The translations under genes and the position numbers were made by a program. The notes under the pieces were generated by a model. The model ran no database searches. It saw only the letters and a program-made list of their open reading frames with translations, and was not told the DNA's origin. From Pseudomonas sp. GGS8 (GTDB lineage Bacteria > Pseudomonadota > Gammaproteobacteria > Pseudomonadales > Pseudomonadaceae), in contig NZ_JALJWF010000001.1 in NCBI RefSeq assembly GCF_024168645.1, positions 3,909,501 through 3,973,500 of the forward strand: a stretch of 64,000 bases of DNA, given 5' to 3'. Below, piece by piece: positions 48,111-56,032 of the stretch; position 1 is the stretch's first letter; every line of letters begins with the position of its first letter.

Positions 48111-49274
48111 ATGTACCGCTTCTTCGAACAGCTCAGTTCACGCATCGCCGCGCCCTTCATGGGTGAGCGTTCGCGCAACAGCAAGGTCTGGCATTGTCGC
48201 TGCGGGCAGTCGCTGTTCTTTCGCAACAGCCAGTGCCTGGCCTGTTCGGCGGCACTGGGCTATCAGCCGCAGCAAAGTCGCTTGTCATCGCTGCAACCCG
48301 GCCCGCAAGCGGATACCTGGTTGCTCGATGCCGACCCTGACGCCGGTATTTTCCGCCGTTGCGCCAATCTCGATTCCCCGGCTGCGTGCAACTGGTTATT
48401 GCCGGCCAATCATCACGATGGGTTGTGCATCGCCTGTAGCCTGAATCGCACCATCCCCGACCTGTCGATTCCCGAGAATCACGAACGCTGGCGCAAAGTG
48501 GAAACCGCCAAGCGTCGTCTGGTGGCGCAGTTGCTCAGCCTGGGCTTGCAGGTCATTCCCAAAACGGTGGACGAAGGGGCTGGTCTGGCCTTCGATTTCA
48601 TCGGTATCGACCTCGAAGGCAAGCCGCCGACCACCGGGCACGCCAACGGCCTGATCACCCTCGATATCAAAGAAGCCGACGACGCCCACCGCGAGCAGGT
48701 TCGCGTGCAGATGCACGAACCCTATCGCACGCTGCTCGGTCACTTTCGGCACGAGACAGGGCATTACTACTGGGACCGACTGATCGCCAACAGTGCCTGG
48801 CTGGAACCGTTCCGCGGCCTGTTCGGCGACGAGCGTGCCAGCTACGCCGAGGCTCTTGAGCAGCATTATCAACAAGGTGCGCCGCTCGACTGGCAGCAAC
48901 ATTACGTCAGCGCCTACGCCACCATGCACCCTTGGGAAGACTGGGCGGAAACCTGGGCTCACTACCTGCACATGATGGATGCGGTGGACACCGCCCTGGG
49001 TTTTGGCATGAGTGTCCAGGAAATGGAGTTCGATTATCAGCCGTTTCCACCCAGTACGCTGTTCGACCCGCAACATCCCGGCGGGCCGGCGTTCCTGTCG
49101 TTCGTCAACGCGTGGATCGAACTGGCCGGCATGCTCAACGAGCTGTCACGCAGCATGGAGCAGCCGGACTTCTATCCGTTCGTCTTGCCGCCGGCGGTGA
49201 TCGCCAGGCTGCACTTCATTCACCTGGTGATCCAGCAAGAGGGCGGCCGGGCGGATGAAGTGTTGGTGCAATAG
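48111..49274 (+). CDS. Putative zinc-binding metallopeptidase (Peptidase_Mx type)
   Basis: 387 aa, cytosolic, no signal peptide. N-terminal zinc ribbon: CRCGQSLFFRNSQCLACSAALGY (about 24-46), with a further C-x2-C (GLCIACSLNRT, near 105-113). The middle holds HETGHYYWDRL near residue 216, an HExxH-like metal site (H-E-T-G-H). C-terminal helices contain WEDWAETWAHYLHMMDAVDTALGFG. Substrate unknown; the gene is conserved between ligA and ffs in pseudomonads. Confidence 0.83.
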   Translation: MYRFFEQLSSRIAAPFMGERSRNSKVWHCRCGQSLFFRNSQCLACSAALGYQPQQSRLSSLQPGPQADTWLLDADPDAGIFRRCANLDSPAACNWLLPANHHDGLCIACSLNRTIPDLSIPENHERWRKVETAKRRLVAQLLSLGLQVIPKTVDEGAGLAFDFIGIDLEGKPPTTGHANGLITLDIKEADDAHREQVRVQMHEPYRTLLGHFRHETGHYYWDRLIANSAWLEPFRGLFGDERASYAEALEQHYQQGAPLDWQQHYVSAYATMHPWEDWAETWAHYLHMMDAVDTALGFGMSVQEMEFDYQPFPPSTLFDPQHPGGPAFLSFVNAWIELAGMLNELSRSMEQPDFYPFVLPPAVIARLHFIHLVIQQEGGRADEVLVQ

Positions 49275-49276
49275 GA

Positions 49277-49309
49277 TCAAAAGACCGCGGCCTGGTCGCG
49301 ATCTTTTGA
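49277..49309. repeat. Inverted repeat after the metallopeptidase gene
   Basis: TCAAAAGA...TCTTTTGA arms enclosing CGCGGCCTGGTCGCG, same family as at 17029. It probably marks the transcript end. Confidence 0.5.
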
Positions 49310-49361
49310 AGGCCAGCGCATGTCCTTGAAGCAGCTCATGTTTTTTAATCCGCCCGAACGG

Positions 49362-49389
49362 TTGTAACTTCGTCTCAGATAGGTACAAT
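49362..49389 (+). promoter_or_regulatory. Promoter of ffs (upstream copy)
   Basis: TTGTAA, 16-bp spacer, TACAAT. Present only before the upstream copy. Confidence 0.65.
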
Positions 49390-49407
49390 GGCGCGGCTCG
49401 CCGTCAG

Positions 49408-49540
49408 GTGAGCGTCGTTATGGTGACCCCATCGGTCCCCCCGCAACGATTACCCGTGAACCTGGTCAGATCCGGAAGGAAGCAGCCACAGCGGGAACAT
49501 TGTGTGCCGGGGTGTGGCTGGTGGGGTTGCCTCCATAACG
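49408..49540 (+). repeat. Left 133-bp direct repeat (ffs), island boundary
   Basis: Identical base for base to 55732-55864, by my reading. The flanks differ at once on both sides (G/A before, A/C after). Confidence 0.92.
49416..49540 (+). ncRNA. ffs: Signal recognition particle RNA (4.5S), upstream copy
   Basis: The 4.5S RNA core is GTGAACCTGGTCAGATCCGG then AAGGAAGCAGCCAC, the conserved SRP domain IV loop that binds Ffh. The ends pair: CGTTATGG (49416-) with CCATAACG (-49540), and GTGACCCC with GGGGTTGC. This copy has the promoter but lacks a terminator: the island begins right after it. Exact ends are inferred from the pairing. Confidence 0.9.
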
Positions 49541-49845
49541 ATTCATTCTTCAGTCATTACAGATGTTTCGTTACCTACCCTTTGATAACGTGTCTGTGAG
49601 TCGCAATACCCCAGCTTTCGCCTCCGAACTCCCCTTTCTGTATATTCTGATTTTTTCTAACTGGATCGCTTTCCCTGAACTTGTGTCTTGAAGTCAGTTT
49701 TTCCGGTTGCGGCTATGTCCTTCTGTTCGTTATTGTGCCGTATTCAGTGCAAGGTGTGCGGCACATGGGTGTTACTTAAGTGCGTTGTTTAACGTGCGTA
49801 GATGCGCTGTCGTTAACGGAGTGCGTTTGGATAGGGGGATAGGGA
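49541..49845 (+). other. Left non-coding part of the island
   Basis: 305 bp with no gene I can support. No terminator follows the upstream ffs copy, so ffs transcription may run through it. A purine-rich ribosome-binding site (GGGGGATAGGG) ends it. Confidence 0.5.
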
Positions 49846-50574
49846 ATGGTGGTTTGCATCACGGAAATAGAAGGTTTCACGGCCGCATTAAGAAATAAGT
49901 ATGTGTCGGAAGCCGGCTTTGATGTATTCGCGGCCATAAAATCCCAAGGCATAACGTTGACATTGCACGTTGGCGATGATCGGCAGTGCAGAGGTGTAGT
50001 AACATTGGCATCCGGTGGGATTGAGTTTTCAGGCCCTGAGAATATCAGAAATGATGCACTGTATTGGTTGGTTTATTTGTTTGGCGCCTCGCTTCTTTAT
50101 ACATCTGAGTACGTTAAGCATATCGAGATCGTGTCGGATGTTGTCAGTATCATTTTCTGTGATGCAAAAAAAACCGATGAAGTAGATGTTCGTAAAAATT
50201 TACATGAATTTGCAATCGGTCTGTTGATGCCCAAACACCAAATTTTAAGTGCTGTAAGGTATTTGGCAGATCAGCATGAGGTGAAGTGGCGTGGTCATGG
50301 CATAATTTACCTAGATTACGAAAGATATAATTACGATACCTACATTACGCTGGTTTCAGAAATTGCAGTTCTGTTTCAGGTTTCTGGTCAGAGAGTTGCC
50401 GACAGGTTGAAAGAATTGGGTGTCTTAAATGACGTTCGCTTTCCTCAGCCATCGTACTGGTCTCAATTTTTAACTGAATCCGAGATCGAAGGTCCAAGGC
50501 GCGTGAGTCTGGAAATTGAGTGCGATAGCGATTTAGACAATGAGCTAGATGAGTTTGATGACGATGATTATTGA
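49846..50574 (+). CDS. ImmA/IrrE-like protein with degenerate metal site
   Basis: 242 aa, AT-rich. The family signature HEFAIGLLMP (120-129) is the usual FAxxLLMP block after the protease helix, and the C-terminal EIAVLFQVSGQRVADRLKELGVL matches the closing helices of ImmA/IrrE proteins. The place where HExxH should be (about 73-82) reads YWLVYLFGAS, so the zinc site is missing: probably a sensor, structural or inactive relative rather than a protease. The acidic tail (EIECDSDLDNELDEFDDDDY) is unusual. First gene of the island; 54 bp before the helicase gene and likely co-transcribed. Confidence 0.72.
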   Translation: MVVCITEIEGFTAALRNKYVSEAGFDVFAAIKSQGITLTLHVGDDRQCRGVVTLASGGIEFSGPENIRNDALYWLVYLFGASLLYTSEYVKHIEIVSDVVSIIFCDAKKTDEVDVRKNLHEFAIGLLMPKHQILSAVRYLADQHEVKWRGHGIIYLDYERYNYDTYITLVSEIAVLFQVSGQRVADRLKELGVLNDVRFPQPSYWSQFLTESEIEGPRRVSLEIECDSDLDNELDEFDDDDY

Positions 50575-50628
50575 ATCGCCGAGTTCCACAACCTGGTTTG
50601 CAATTTAATAGATATATGGCGGTAGTGC

Positions 50629-52584
50629 ATGCGTTCTGAGCATTATGATTTCTCAAACCCTTTATTCTTGCCGATTAGTGCAGAAGTATTTGAGCGTTTA
50701 CTCGCTAGCGGAGAGTCTGAGGTGCTTGAGCAGCTATCTGACGCTGAGCTTGCTGCCGTCCTAGTGATCCAGAATCTCGAGAGTTGCAATAGCGATCAAT
50801 CCAGAGCATTCGCATCTGAACAGATTTTGGCAAAGCTTATTCATTGGGGGAATGAATCCAAATATAAGTCCAGTGAGGTGAGTTTACTGGCGGAGGCGCT
50901 GCGTTTGTTTGATGTTGGTAAACTTCGCAGCGGCTCTCGTTTGCTGCATGGCGAGAATATAGAGCTTCTGCCCGATGATACAGTCAAGTCTCAAGAGTAC
51001 TTACTTCCCAGTGGGGAGTGGGATACGGGGTTCAGGAAGGCATACTTTCTCCGAAATTATGCGTTTAACAGTAGGGTTGTAACGCAGCGCAATCAAGAGT
51101 TATGGCTGTCCAGTGCTCAGGATAAGGTGTTGAGGACTTTTTATGCTAATAGGGATGAGCATCTGCATATTCAGGGTTACGCAGGTATCGGAAAGAGTCA
51201 TCTTATAGGTTCAATGCTTCAGTTTTTGGAAGTCCGTAAGACGCTGGTTCTCGCTAAAACGACCAGCAAGCTAAATGAGCTCAAGCAAAGATCGAAATTA
51301 AGTTTTTTTAACGGGCTCACATTTGAGGTTTTTTCGCGAAAGCTACTAGGCGAAGCAAGGTTTAATAAAGGGTTGATCGACAACAGGGCTTCGGCAGCGC
51401 ACGTAAGTAATACCCTCATTGCAGAAAGGTTGCTTATTGGTCCGTTGAGAGGTTTTTCCCCAGCAGACGTCGTTTCCCTGTGCATGCGGGTATTGGATGC
51501 TTATTGTGAGTCGGCTGATTACAGAATAAGTGAGAAGCACATACCGTTTTTTATGGTGCCTCTTTCTGCTGTAGAAGCAAATGTATTAATAGAGTATTCC
51601 AACCGCATATGGTATTGCGTTGATCCTTCAAATCCCTCAGATTTCGTATTGCCTCTGAGGGGTATGTTTTTGGTAAAGAAGGCCTCTCTTTTAGGTGTTT
51701 CTGTTCCCGCTAGATACACGCATATCCTGATTGATGAGAGTCATGATTTACCTGCATCATTAATGCGGATACTTAAAAAAAGTTCTCAAGTTTTAATTAC
51801 GTTGGGGGATGAGTATCAGCGGTTGAGTGGCCCTGCTTTGAAGAGATCACTTGATGTTCGTCAGAGTGATGTCACATTTTCGGTAAGGTCAGGGGAGAAT
51901 CTTGAGCGTATATTGAATCCGCTTATCCAAGCGCATCCGAATAAGATAAAGTTAGCGTTTGAGGCGTCTAGCGGCGTAAAAATCAACGTGTTTGAGTATT
52001 GCGACCCAATATTTCCGAAGGCGCCATCGACCATCTTAGTCTCTTCCGTATGGGAGAAATTTCAGTGGTTAAAATACCTTGTTGACTCCCAGCAGGACTT
52101 CATACTATTGGGTGACGCCGACGGCTTAATAGAGCTTGCTAAAGCGTGCGTCAGGCTTTATCGAAACGAATCTGCTCAATTCAATCACTCGAACGAAAGG
52201 CCGCATGAGATGCTGTATCAATACTCAACTTGGGATGAGTTGGCAGCTGTTCATAGCAATGATAATGCATTTCTTTGGCTTCAGTCTCAGCTTGCCGATG
52301 GATACAAGGTTTCGGACGTGCCGACATCTGGGCAGTCGCAGAACGCTTCCCAAGGGAAAGCTCATCGTCTGGGGAGGGTGGAGGATGTCGGCAATATGGA
52401 GTTTGAGAGTGTAATGCTTGCTCCTGAACTTTTGAGTTATAGTCGTTGCAAAGATGCTTACGAACTCGATCAAAGGATATGTGCGGTCTACACGGCTGCA
52501 TCCCGTGCAAGGCATGATCTATATATTCCAGGTGATATTGAAGAGTGGTTAAGGTTTCACAGAAATAATTTTTTGTATAGTTGA
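50629..52584 (+). CDS. SF1 (UvrD/Rep-like) helicase, island-encoded
   Basis: 651 aa. Residues 1-165 show no known domain. Walker A GYAGIGKSHLIGS (Lys 189), motif Ia VLAKTTSKLNEL, Walker B ILIDESHDLPASL (Asp 369), motif III ITLGDEYQRLSG with the Q typical of UvrD-like enzymes, and C-terminal motifs EFESVML and VYTAASRARHDLYI. So an ATP-dependent helicase/translocase is predicted. Island codon usage. It is ordered after the IrrE-like gene as in a two-gene operon. The system it belongs to is not one I recognise; Gabija and similar systems also use UvrD-like helicases but have different partners. Confidence 0.8.
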   Translation: MRSEHYDFSNPLFLPISAEVFERLLASGESEVLEQLSDAELAAVLVIQNLESCNSDQSRAFASEQILAKLIHWGNESKYKSSEVSLLAEALRLFDVGKLRSGSRLLHGENIELLPDDTVKSQEYLLPSGEWDTGFRKAYFLRNYAFNSRVVTQRNQELWLSSAQDKVLRTFYANRDEHLHIQGYAGIGKSHLIGSMLQFLEVRKTLVLAKTTSKLNELKQRSKLSFFNGLTFEVFSRKLLGEARFNKGLIDNRASAAHVSNTLIAERLLIGPLRGFSPADVVSLCMRVLDAYCESADYRISEKHIPFFMVPLSAVEANVLIEYSNRIWYCVDPSNPSDFVLPLRGMFLVKKASLLGVSVPARYTHILIDESHDLPASLMRILKKSSQVLITLGDEYQRLSGPALKRSLDVRQSDVTFSVRSGENLERILNPLIQAHPNKIKLAFEASSGVKINVFEYCDPIFPKAPSTILVSSVWEKFQWLKYLVDSQQDFILLGDADGLIELAKACVRLYRNESAQFNHSNERPHEMLYQYSTWDELAAVHSNDNAFLWLQSQLADGYKVSDVPTSGQSQNASQGKAHRLGRVEDVGNMEFESVMLAPELLSYSRCKDAYELDQRICAVYTAASRARHDLYIPGDIEEWLRFHRNNFLYS

Positions 52585-52912
52585 TGGGCGCTGTTGTATT
52601 ATTTGCTAATAATTTACGCTCAATGGTTGAGAGTGACGGGGAAATATAAGTTGGCGACCAGACCCTGTCCCGAAAATACTCAGTCTGATTGCGCCTCTTG
52701 ATTTAGTCATGTTTGTGGGGATGAATACCAAGGATCTCAATCAATAATAGTGTGAGTGCCCCCCCCCCCCCCCCATAAAGCAGCTACGCCTGTTCAGCAA
52801 TCGCTTCACTTCCTTTGCTGTGGTCAATGAGCCACTGCACAGTTTTTTTTGAGAGGCATATATGTACAGTCGTCTAGCTATTAAACTATGAAGATAGGTT
52901 TCTGTTGGTTAA
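52585..52912. other. Non-coding gap between convergent island genes
   Basis: About 330 bp without a supportable gene. It contains an uninterrupted run of 16 C (52759-52774) and is otherwise AT-rich. Confidence 0.6.
52759..52774 (+). repeat. Poly-C tract of 16
   Basis: Sixteen consecutive C residues flanked by GTGAGTG and ATAAAG. Homopolymers this long slip readily. Confidence 0.95.
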
Positions 52913-52957
52913 ATGGCGCTCTCACTCATCGAATGATTGTGAGGGCGCCATCTTTTT
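52913..52957. terminator. Terminator between the convergent island helicase genes
   Basis: ATGGCGC-T-CTCAC-TCAT pairs with ATGA-TT-GTGAG-G-GCGCCAT, followed by CTTTTT on plus. It overlaps the stop region of the minus-strand gene and probably works in both directions. Confidence 0.78.
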
Positions 52958-54830
52958 ACTTGGATTCTTCCAGCTTTATAGTGTGTTGCGATAAGAATTG
53001 TTCGGGTGAGATTTTGAACTCGTTCATTGTTGTTGCTGCGTTTTCCGGGGTGACAAAAACTGGGCCTTGTTGAGAAAGCTTAATGCAGGCGAGGTGGAGT
53101 CCGTGAGCAAGGGCTTTACAACCAGACTCAAGAAGTACGCGCGTACCTTGTGGGTAGTGTGCATCTCGGTCAGATATGAAAACTTTAGCCGCTGTTATAG
53201 GGATTATCCTATCTGCATATACAGGGAAGCTTTCTCTTGCCCATTGAAGGCTGTCATGGAGTTGCCCGCTGTCTCCTTTGTGTAAGGTTTTTTGATTTTC
53301 ATTTTTCACTTCTATTACAAATAGGTGGTTTCCCCAAAACCATATGACATCCGGGCCAACAGAATAGTCTATTTCTGGGCGCGTGGAATCAGCCCCTAGC
53401 GCTTGTCCAAGCTCCATTATAGCTTGTTCCACAGCGCGGAATTTCTGGTTGAAACCTAGCGAGCCTTCTATTTTTGTGGCTTGTATCACTGCTGCGTTGG
53501 CGGGGGAAAACTCTCTAAACCAAGCACAGAATTTTTCTGCTGCTGTCTTCGCTCCTGGGGAGACCGGTTTTCTAGGTGCTGATGGTGGAAGTGCAGCGGA
53601 TCTGCAATAGGTTCTAGCTGCTTGCTGTATCTGCATGGACTCAGCAGGGTCTATGTAGTATGTAATGCGTGAAACGCGTTGTAGATATATGCCCAGTTCT
53701 TCACCCTCTACTTTTGCAAGGTTCAAAGCGGCTCGAAAATTTGGCACAGCCTCTGATGCTCTATTGGCGGCTGCTAATAAGTGGGCTTCACGCTCGCTGT
53801 GTGCAAGTTGGACTTTTGTACTTGAAGGAGTGTGAGGGTTTTTCGGGGCACTGCGAATGCGAGAATTATAGAATTTTTTCCAGCCTGGGTCTCGTGTTAA
53901 GCACTGGTTGATGACTTGTTCGAAAGACGATTTGTGGTCTGCTGTTGACGCTTTGACTAAATCTGCAAGCTCTACAGATAGTTCAAGTTGTGCGCGTGTC
54001 TCATCGGTGAGGGCGCCGAGTACCTCAGTGCGGCCTATGTAGGTTGCCAAGTCTTGGCCAACAAGTAGTATGAGTGCATAGTCTGCATGTGAGCGTACAG
54101 CTCGTCCCATACCTTGCTCGATACGATAGACCGTTTTATTTCTTATCCCGCCAGGCGTGAAAACCATTTGCGCATCGTTTTTGTCTATCAGGTTTTCGCC
54201 GTACGGAACACTATCAATTACCAAAACTCTACAGGCATCGTCCGCCAAATCCACCCCGTCATAACGTTGTGCAAAAACAGCAAACCGTAATCCAGACGTT
54301 GGGTCTTTTAGTTTTTTTACGGCATCGCTGAAGTCATCTCCTGAAAAGAACTTTGCACCTACTGCCTGCCACTCTCGACCAACAGCTTCACTTGAAGTGA
54401 GAACTACAACGTTGTGTTTTTTTGAAAGATCACGGCATAATCCCATTAGATAGTCTCTGTCTAGGTCGGGACTTATTAGCGCCGGGGCCAAGATCATTCT
54501 CTCTCCGAGGCCTTGGTCTGATGGTGGGCAAATTGGTGATAAAGCTGCAGATGGGGCAACTCCGAGCTCTCTTACTAGTAAAGCATCATCTGCGAGGGTC
54601 GCGGACATAAAAAGTCGGTGGTTTGCGTTGTGGTAAGGTCTCAGCAGATGAACTGGGATTATTTCTGGCGAGAGTTCTGCGTGGGTGCCGGATAGCACGC
54701 ATCTGCATAGTTTTAAGTTGTCCTCGAGGAATGACCAAACAAACAAAAAGCTGCTTTCTTCAGAGTAACAATGGAGATTTGTTCTGATTTGTTCTGATTT
54801 GTTCTGATTTCTTCTGATAAGTCTGACCAT
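52956..54830 (-). CDS. Helicase-nuclease, C-terminal fragment (out of frame with N-terminal part)
   Basis: 624 codons. Continues the N-terminal fragment: motif III FMSATLADDALLVREL near 75, helicase C domain with YRIEQGMGRAVRSHADYA (Q-x2-GR-x2-R, XPD/DinG-like). A middle region with TPR-like helices follows (EREAHLLAAANRASEAVPNF). The C-terminal PD-(D/E)XK-type site is GPDVIWFWGNHLFVIEVKNEN (Asp about 493, Glu 507, Lys 509) with a following GQ. It starts with an ATG at 54830 just upstream of the repeat, but without a clear ribosome-binding site, so it probably represents the tail of one 844-aa protein. Confidence 0.78.
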   Translation of the reverse strand: MVRLIRRNQNKSEQIRTNLHCYSEESSFLFVWSFLEDNLKLCRCVLSGTHAELSPEIIPVHLLRPYHNANHRLFMSATLADDALLVRELGVAPSAALSPICPPSDQGLGERMILAPALISPDLDRDYLMGLCRDLSKKHNVVVLTSSEAVGREWQAVGAKFFSGDDFSDAVKKLKDPTSGLRFAVFAQRYDGVDLADDACRVLVIDSVPYGENLIDKNDAQMVFTPGGIRNKTVYRIEQGMGRAVRSHADYALILLVGQDLATYIGRTEVLGALTDETRAQLELSVELADLVKASTADHKSSFEQVINQCLTRDPGWKKFYNSRIRSAPKNPHTPSSTKVQLAHSEREAHLLAAANRASEAVPNFRAALNLAKVEGEELGIYLQRVSRITYYIDPAESMQIQQAARTYCRSAALPPSAPRKPVSPGAKTAAEKFCAWFREFSPANAAVIQATKIEGSLGFNQKFRAVEQAIMELGQALGADSTRPEIDYSVGPDVIWFWGNHLFVIEVKNENQKTLHKGDSGQLHDSLQWARESFPVYADRIIPITAAKVFISDRDAHYPQGTRVLLESGCKALAHGLHLACIKLSQQGPVFVTPENAATTMNEFKISPEQFLSQHTIKLEESK

Positions 54831-55480
54831 ATCCAGTGGGGTACTTCAAATAGTGCTAGGGGGTCGTTTGTTTCTATGTCGGTCCACTTTGTTGAATGGT
54901 GCGCTCTGCACCGAGATTCTAATAGGCGCTTTAAAGATTCAAACGCATCTCCATATACTTGAAGGGTAAATTTTTTTCTGACAATTTCAGCCCCTGCGTG
55001 CGCATCATCTAAGACGATGGCTGTGGGAAGGAGGTTAACGTCTTGACGCAGGAATGTGCTCCTAGAGTTGAAAAGCTTCTCGTAAGTGCAGACTAAAATT
55101 GCATCCCCTCGGACGCATGCGGCGTGTGGATACTTTTCTCCAGATGGGTAATGATAGGCTTCTATTCCTAGCTTTGACGCCTCCTGTAGAACCTGTTCTA
55201 CAAGCTGAATCGTTGGGCATAAATAGATACCGGGTCTTTTTTCTTTCCGCATATGTCCGAGCAAGTAGAGAAGGCCGACTCCAGTTTTACCCGCTCCAGT
55301 GCTTATTTTTAAAACTATATCCTTGTCGTCATGGCGAGCTGTTAGCTCTTGCATTGCCTCCTTTTGAGAAGTGCGCGGTTCCGTATGGGTGCTTTTAACG
55401 TCCAAGGATGAATACAGCTTTAGGAGGTCGTACTCAGTCGCTTCTTTCGCTTTTCCAACCAAACTGCCAAAGTCGATCAT
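54713..55480 (-). CDS. DEAD/DEAH helicase N-terminal fragment (frameshifted at a 10-bp repeat)
   Basis: 255 codons. Q-like RTSQKEAMQEL near 37, Walker A ISTGAGKTGVGLLYLLG near 60, motif Ia LCPTIQLVEQV, Walker B IVLDDAHAGAE (DDAH) near 155. After SDLSEE the frame enters the 10-bp tandem repeat and then reads 36 foreign residues to a stop at 54713, while the true continuation is in another frame. Ribosome-binding site GAGGTAGGG before the ATG at 55480. The enzyme is off in this reading unless slippage restores the frame. Confidence 0.8.
   Translation of the reverse strand: MIDFGSLVGKAKEATEYDLLKLYSSLDVKSTHTEPRTSQKEAMQELTARHDDKDIVLKISTGAGKTGVGLLYLLGHMRKEKRPGIYLCPTIQLVEQVLQEASKLGIEAYHYPSGEKYPHAACVRGDAILVCTYEKLFNSRSTFLRQDVNLLPTAIVLDDAHAGAEIVRKKFTLQVYGDAFESLKRLLESRCRAHHSTKWTDIETNDPLALFEVPHWIWSDLSEEIRTNQNKSEQISIVTLKKAAFCLFGHSSRTT
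54776..54815. repeat. 10-bp tandem repeat at the frameshift
   Basis: Plus strand GATTTGTTCT occurs three times perfectly (54776-54805), then GATTTCTTCT. With one or four perfect copies the two helicase fragments read as one frame without a stop; the present three do not. Confidence 0.92.
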
Positions 55481-55483
55481 GGT

Positions 55484-55731
55484 GTCCCTACCTCATATCA
55501 GTTAACCCGTCGGTCCATGCCCTTGCGAGAGTGGTAAGGCCCGTAGCGGTGGGAGATTCTGACGCTAGCTGAGTGGGACGCCCTGTGCAATGTTAGGTAG
55601 CCATGACTGACGCAAAAGTAGATATATAAGTGGTGCAAACGGCTTGCCTGAGCTGCCTCCACTCGCGGTAAATTTAGTCAAATTAACATCTGCGTGGTGG
55701 GGAAAATCGCTTGAAGCTCTTCTGGTGCCTA
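55484..55731. other. Right non-coding part of the island
   Basis: 248 bp that must hold the promoter of the minus-strand helicase gene. I see no other gene, no integrase remnant and no ffs promoter. Confidence 0.5.
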
Positions 55732-55864
55732 GTGAGCGTCGTTATGGTGACCCCATCGGTCCCCCCGCAACGATTACCCGTGAACCTGGTCAGATCCGGA
55801 AGGAAGCAGCCACAGCGGGAACATTGTGTGCCGGGGTGTGGCTGGTGGGGTTGCCTCCATAACG
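55732..55864 (+). repeat. Right 133-bp direct repeat (ffs), island boundary
   Basis: Identical to 49408-49540. Confidence 0.92.
55740..55864 (+). ncRNA. ffs: Signal recognition particle RNA (4.5S), downstream promoterless copy
   Basis: Full-length and identical to the upstream copy, including the Ffh-binding loop. No -35/-10 boxes precede it; a terminator hairpin follows directly. It would be transcribed only from island read-through. Confidence 0.85.
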
Positions 55865-55865
55865 C

Positions 55866-55889
55866 AACACGAACCCTCTTTCGTGTTTT
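55866..55889 (+). terminator. Terminator of the original ffs gene
   Basis: AACACGAA-CCCTCT-TTCGTGTT then TTC, 1 bp after the downstream copy. The upstream copy has no equivalent. Confidence 0.8.
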
Positions 55890-55973
55890 CTATCCAAAAA
55901 CTGTTTTGTTTCCCCTGCCATGGCGCTCATCCAGGGCGGTGTTTTGTCGTTTCCGAATTAAATAGCGTGATAT

Positions 55974-56020
55974 AAAAAAGGAGGCCGACCTGTCGATTCG
56001 ACAGGACGGCCTCCTTTTTT
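55974..56020. terminator. Bidirectional terminator between ffs and xre
   Basis: AAAAAAGGAGGCCG...CGGCCTCCTTTTTT with inner CTGTCG/CGACAG stem; T tract on both strands. Confidence 0.9.
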
Positions 56021-56032
56021 AATTTACTGGCA

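Larger units (their letters stand above)
49541..55731. mobile_element. AT-rich genomic island between ffs direct repeats
   Basis: 6.2 kb, visibly richer in A+T than all flanking genes, with codon usage unlike the host. Contents in order: ImmA/IrrE-like gene, SF1 helicase gene, non-coding gap with a poly-C tract, then a convergent frameshifted helicase-nuclease. I see no integrase or transposase, so mobility would need outside help or homologous recombination between the repeats. The content suggests a defence island. Confidence 0.78.

Noticed and set aside
52888..53073. Small 61-codon plus-strand frame at the island terminator
   Set aside because: Overlaps the terminator hairpin and the 3' end of the minus-strand gene; no ribosome-binding site.
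54776..54815. Short tandem repeats as a possible CRISPR array
   Set aside because: Unit is 10 bp with no spacers and lies inside a coding sequence; no cas genes nearby.
55740..55864. Downstream ffs copy as an independent second SRP RNA gene
   Set aside because: No promoter of its own; better explained as the boundary repeat of the island.
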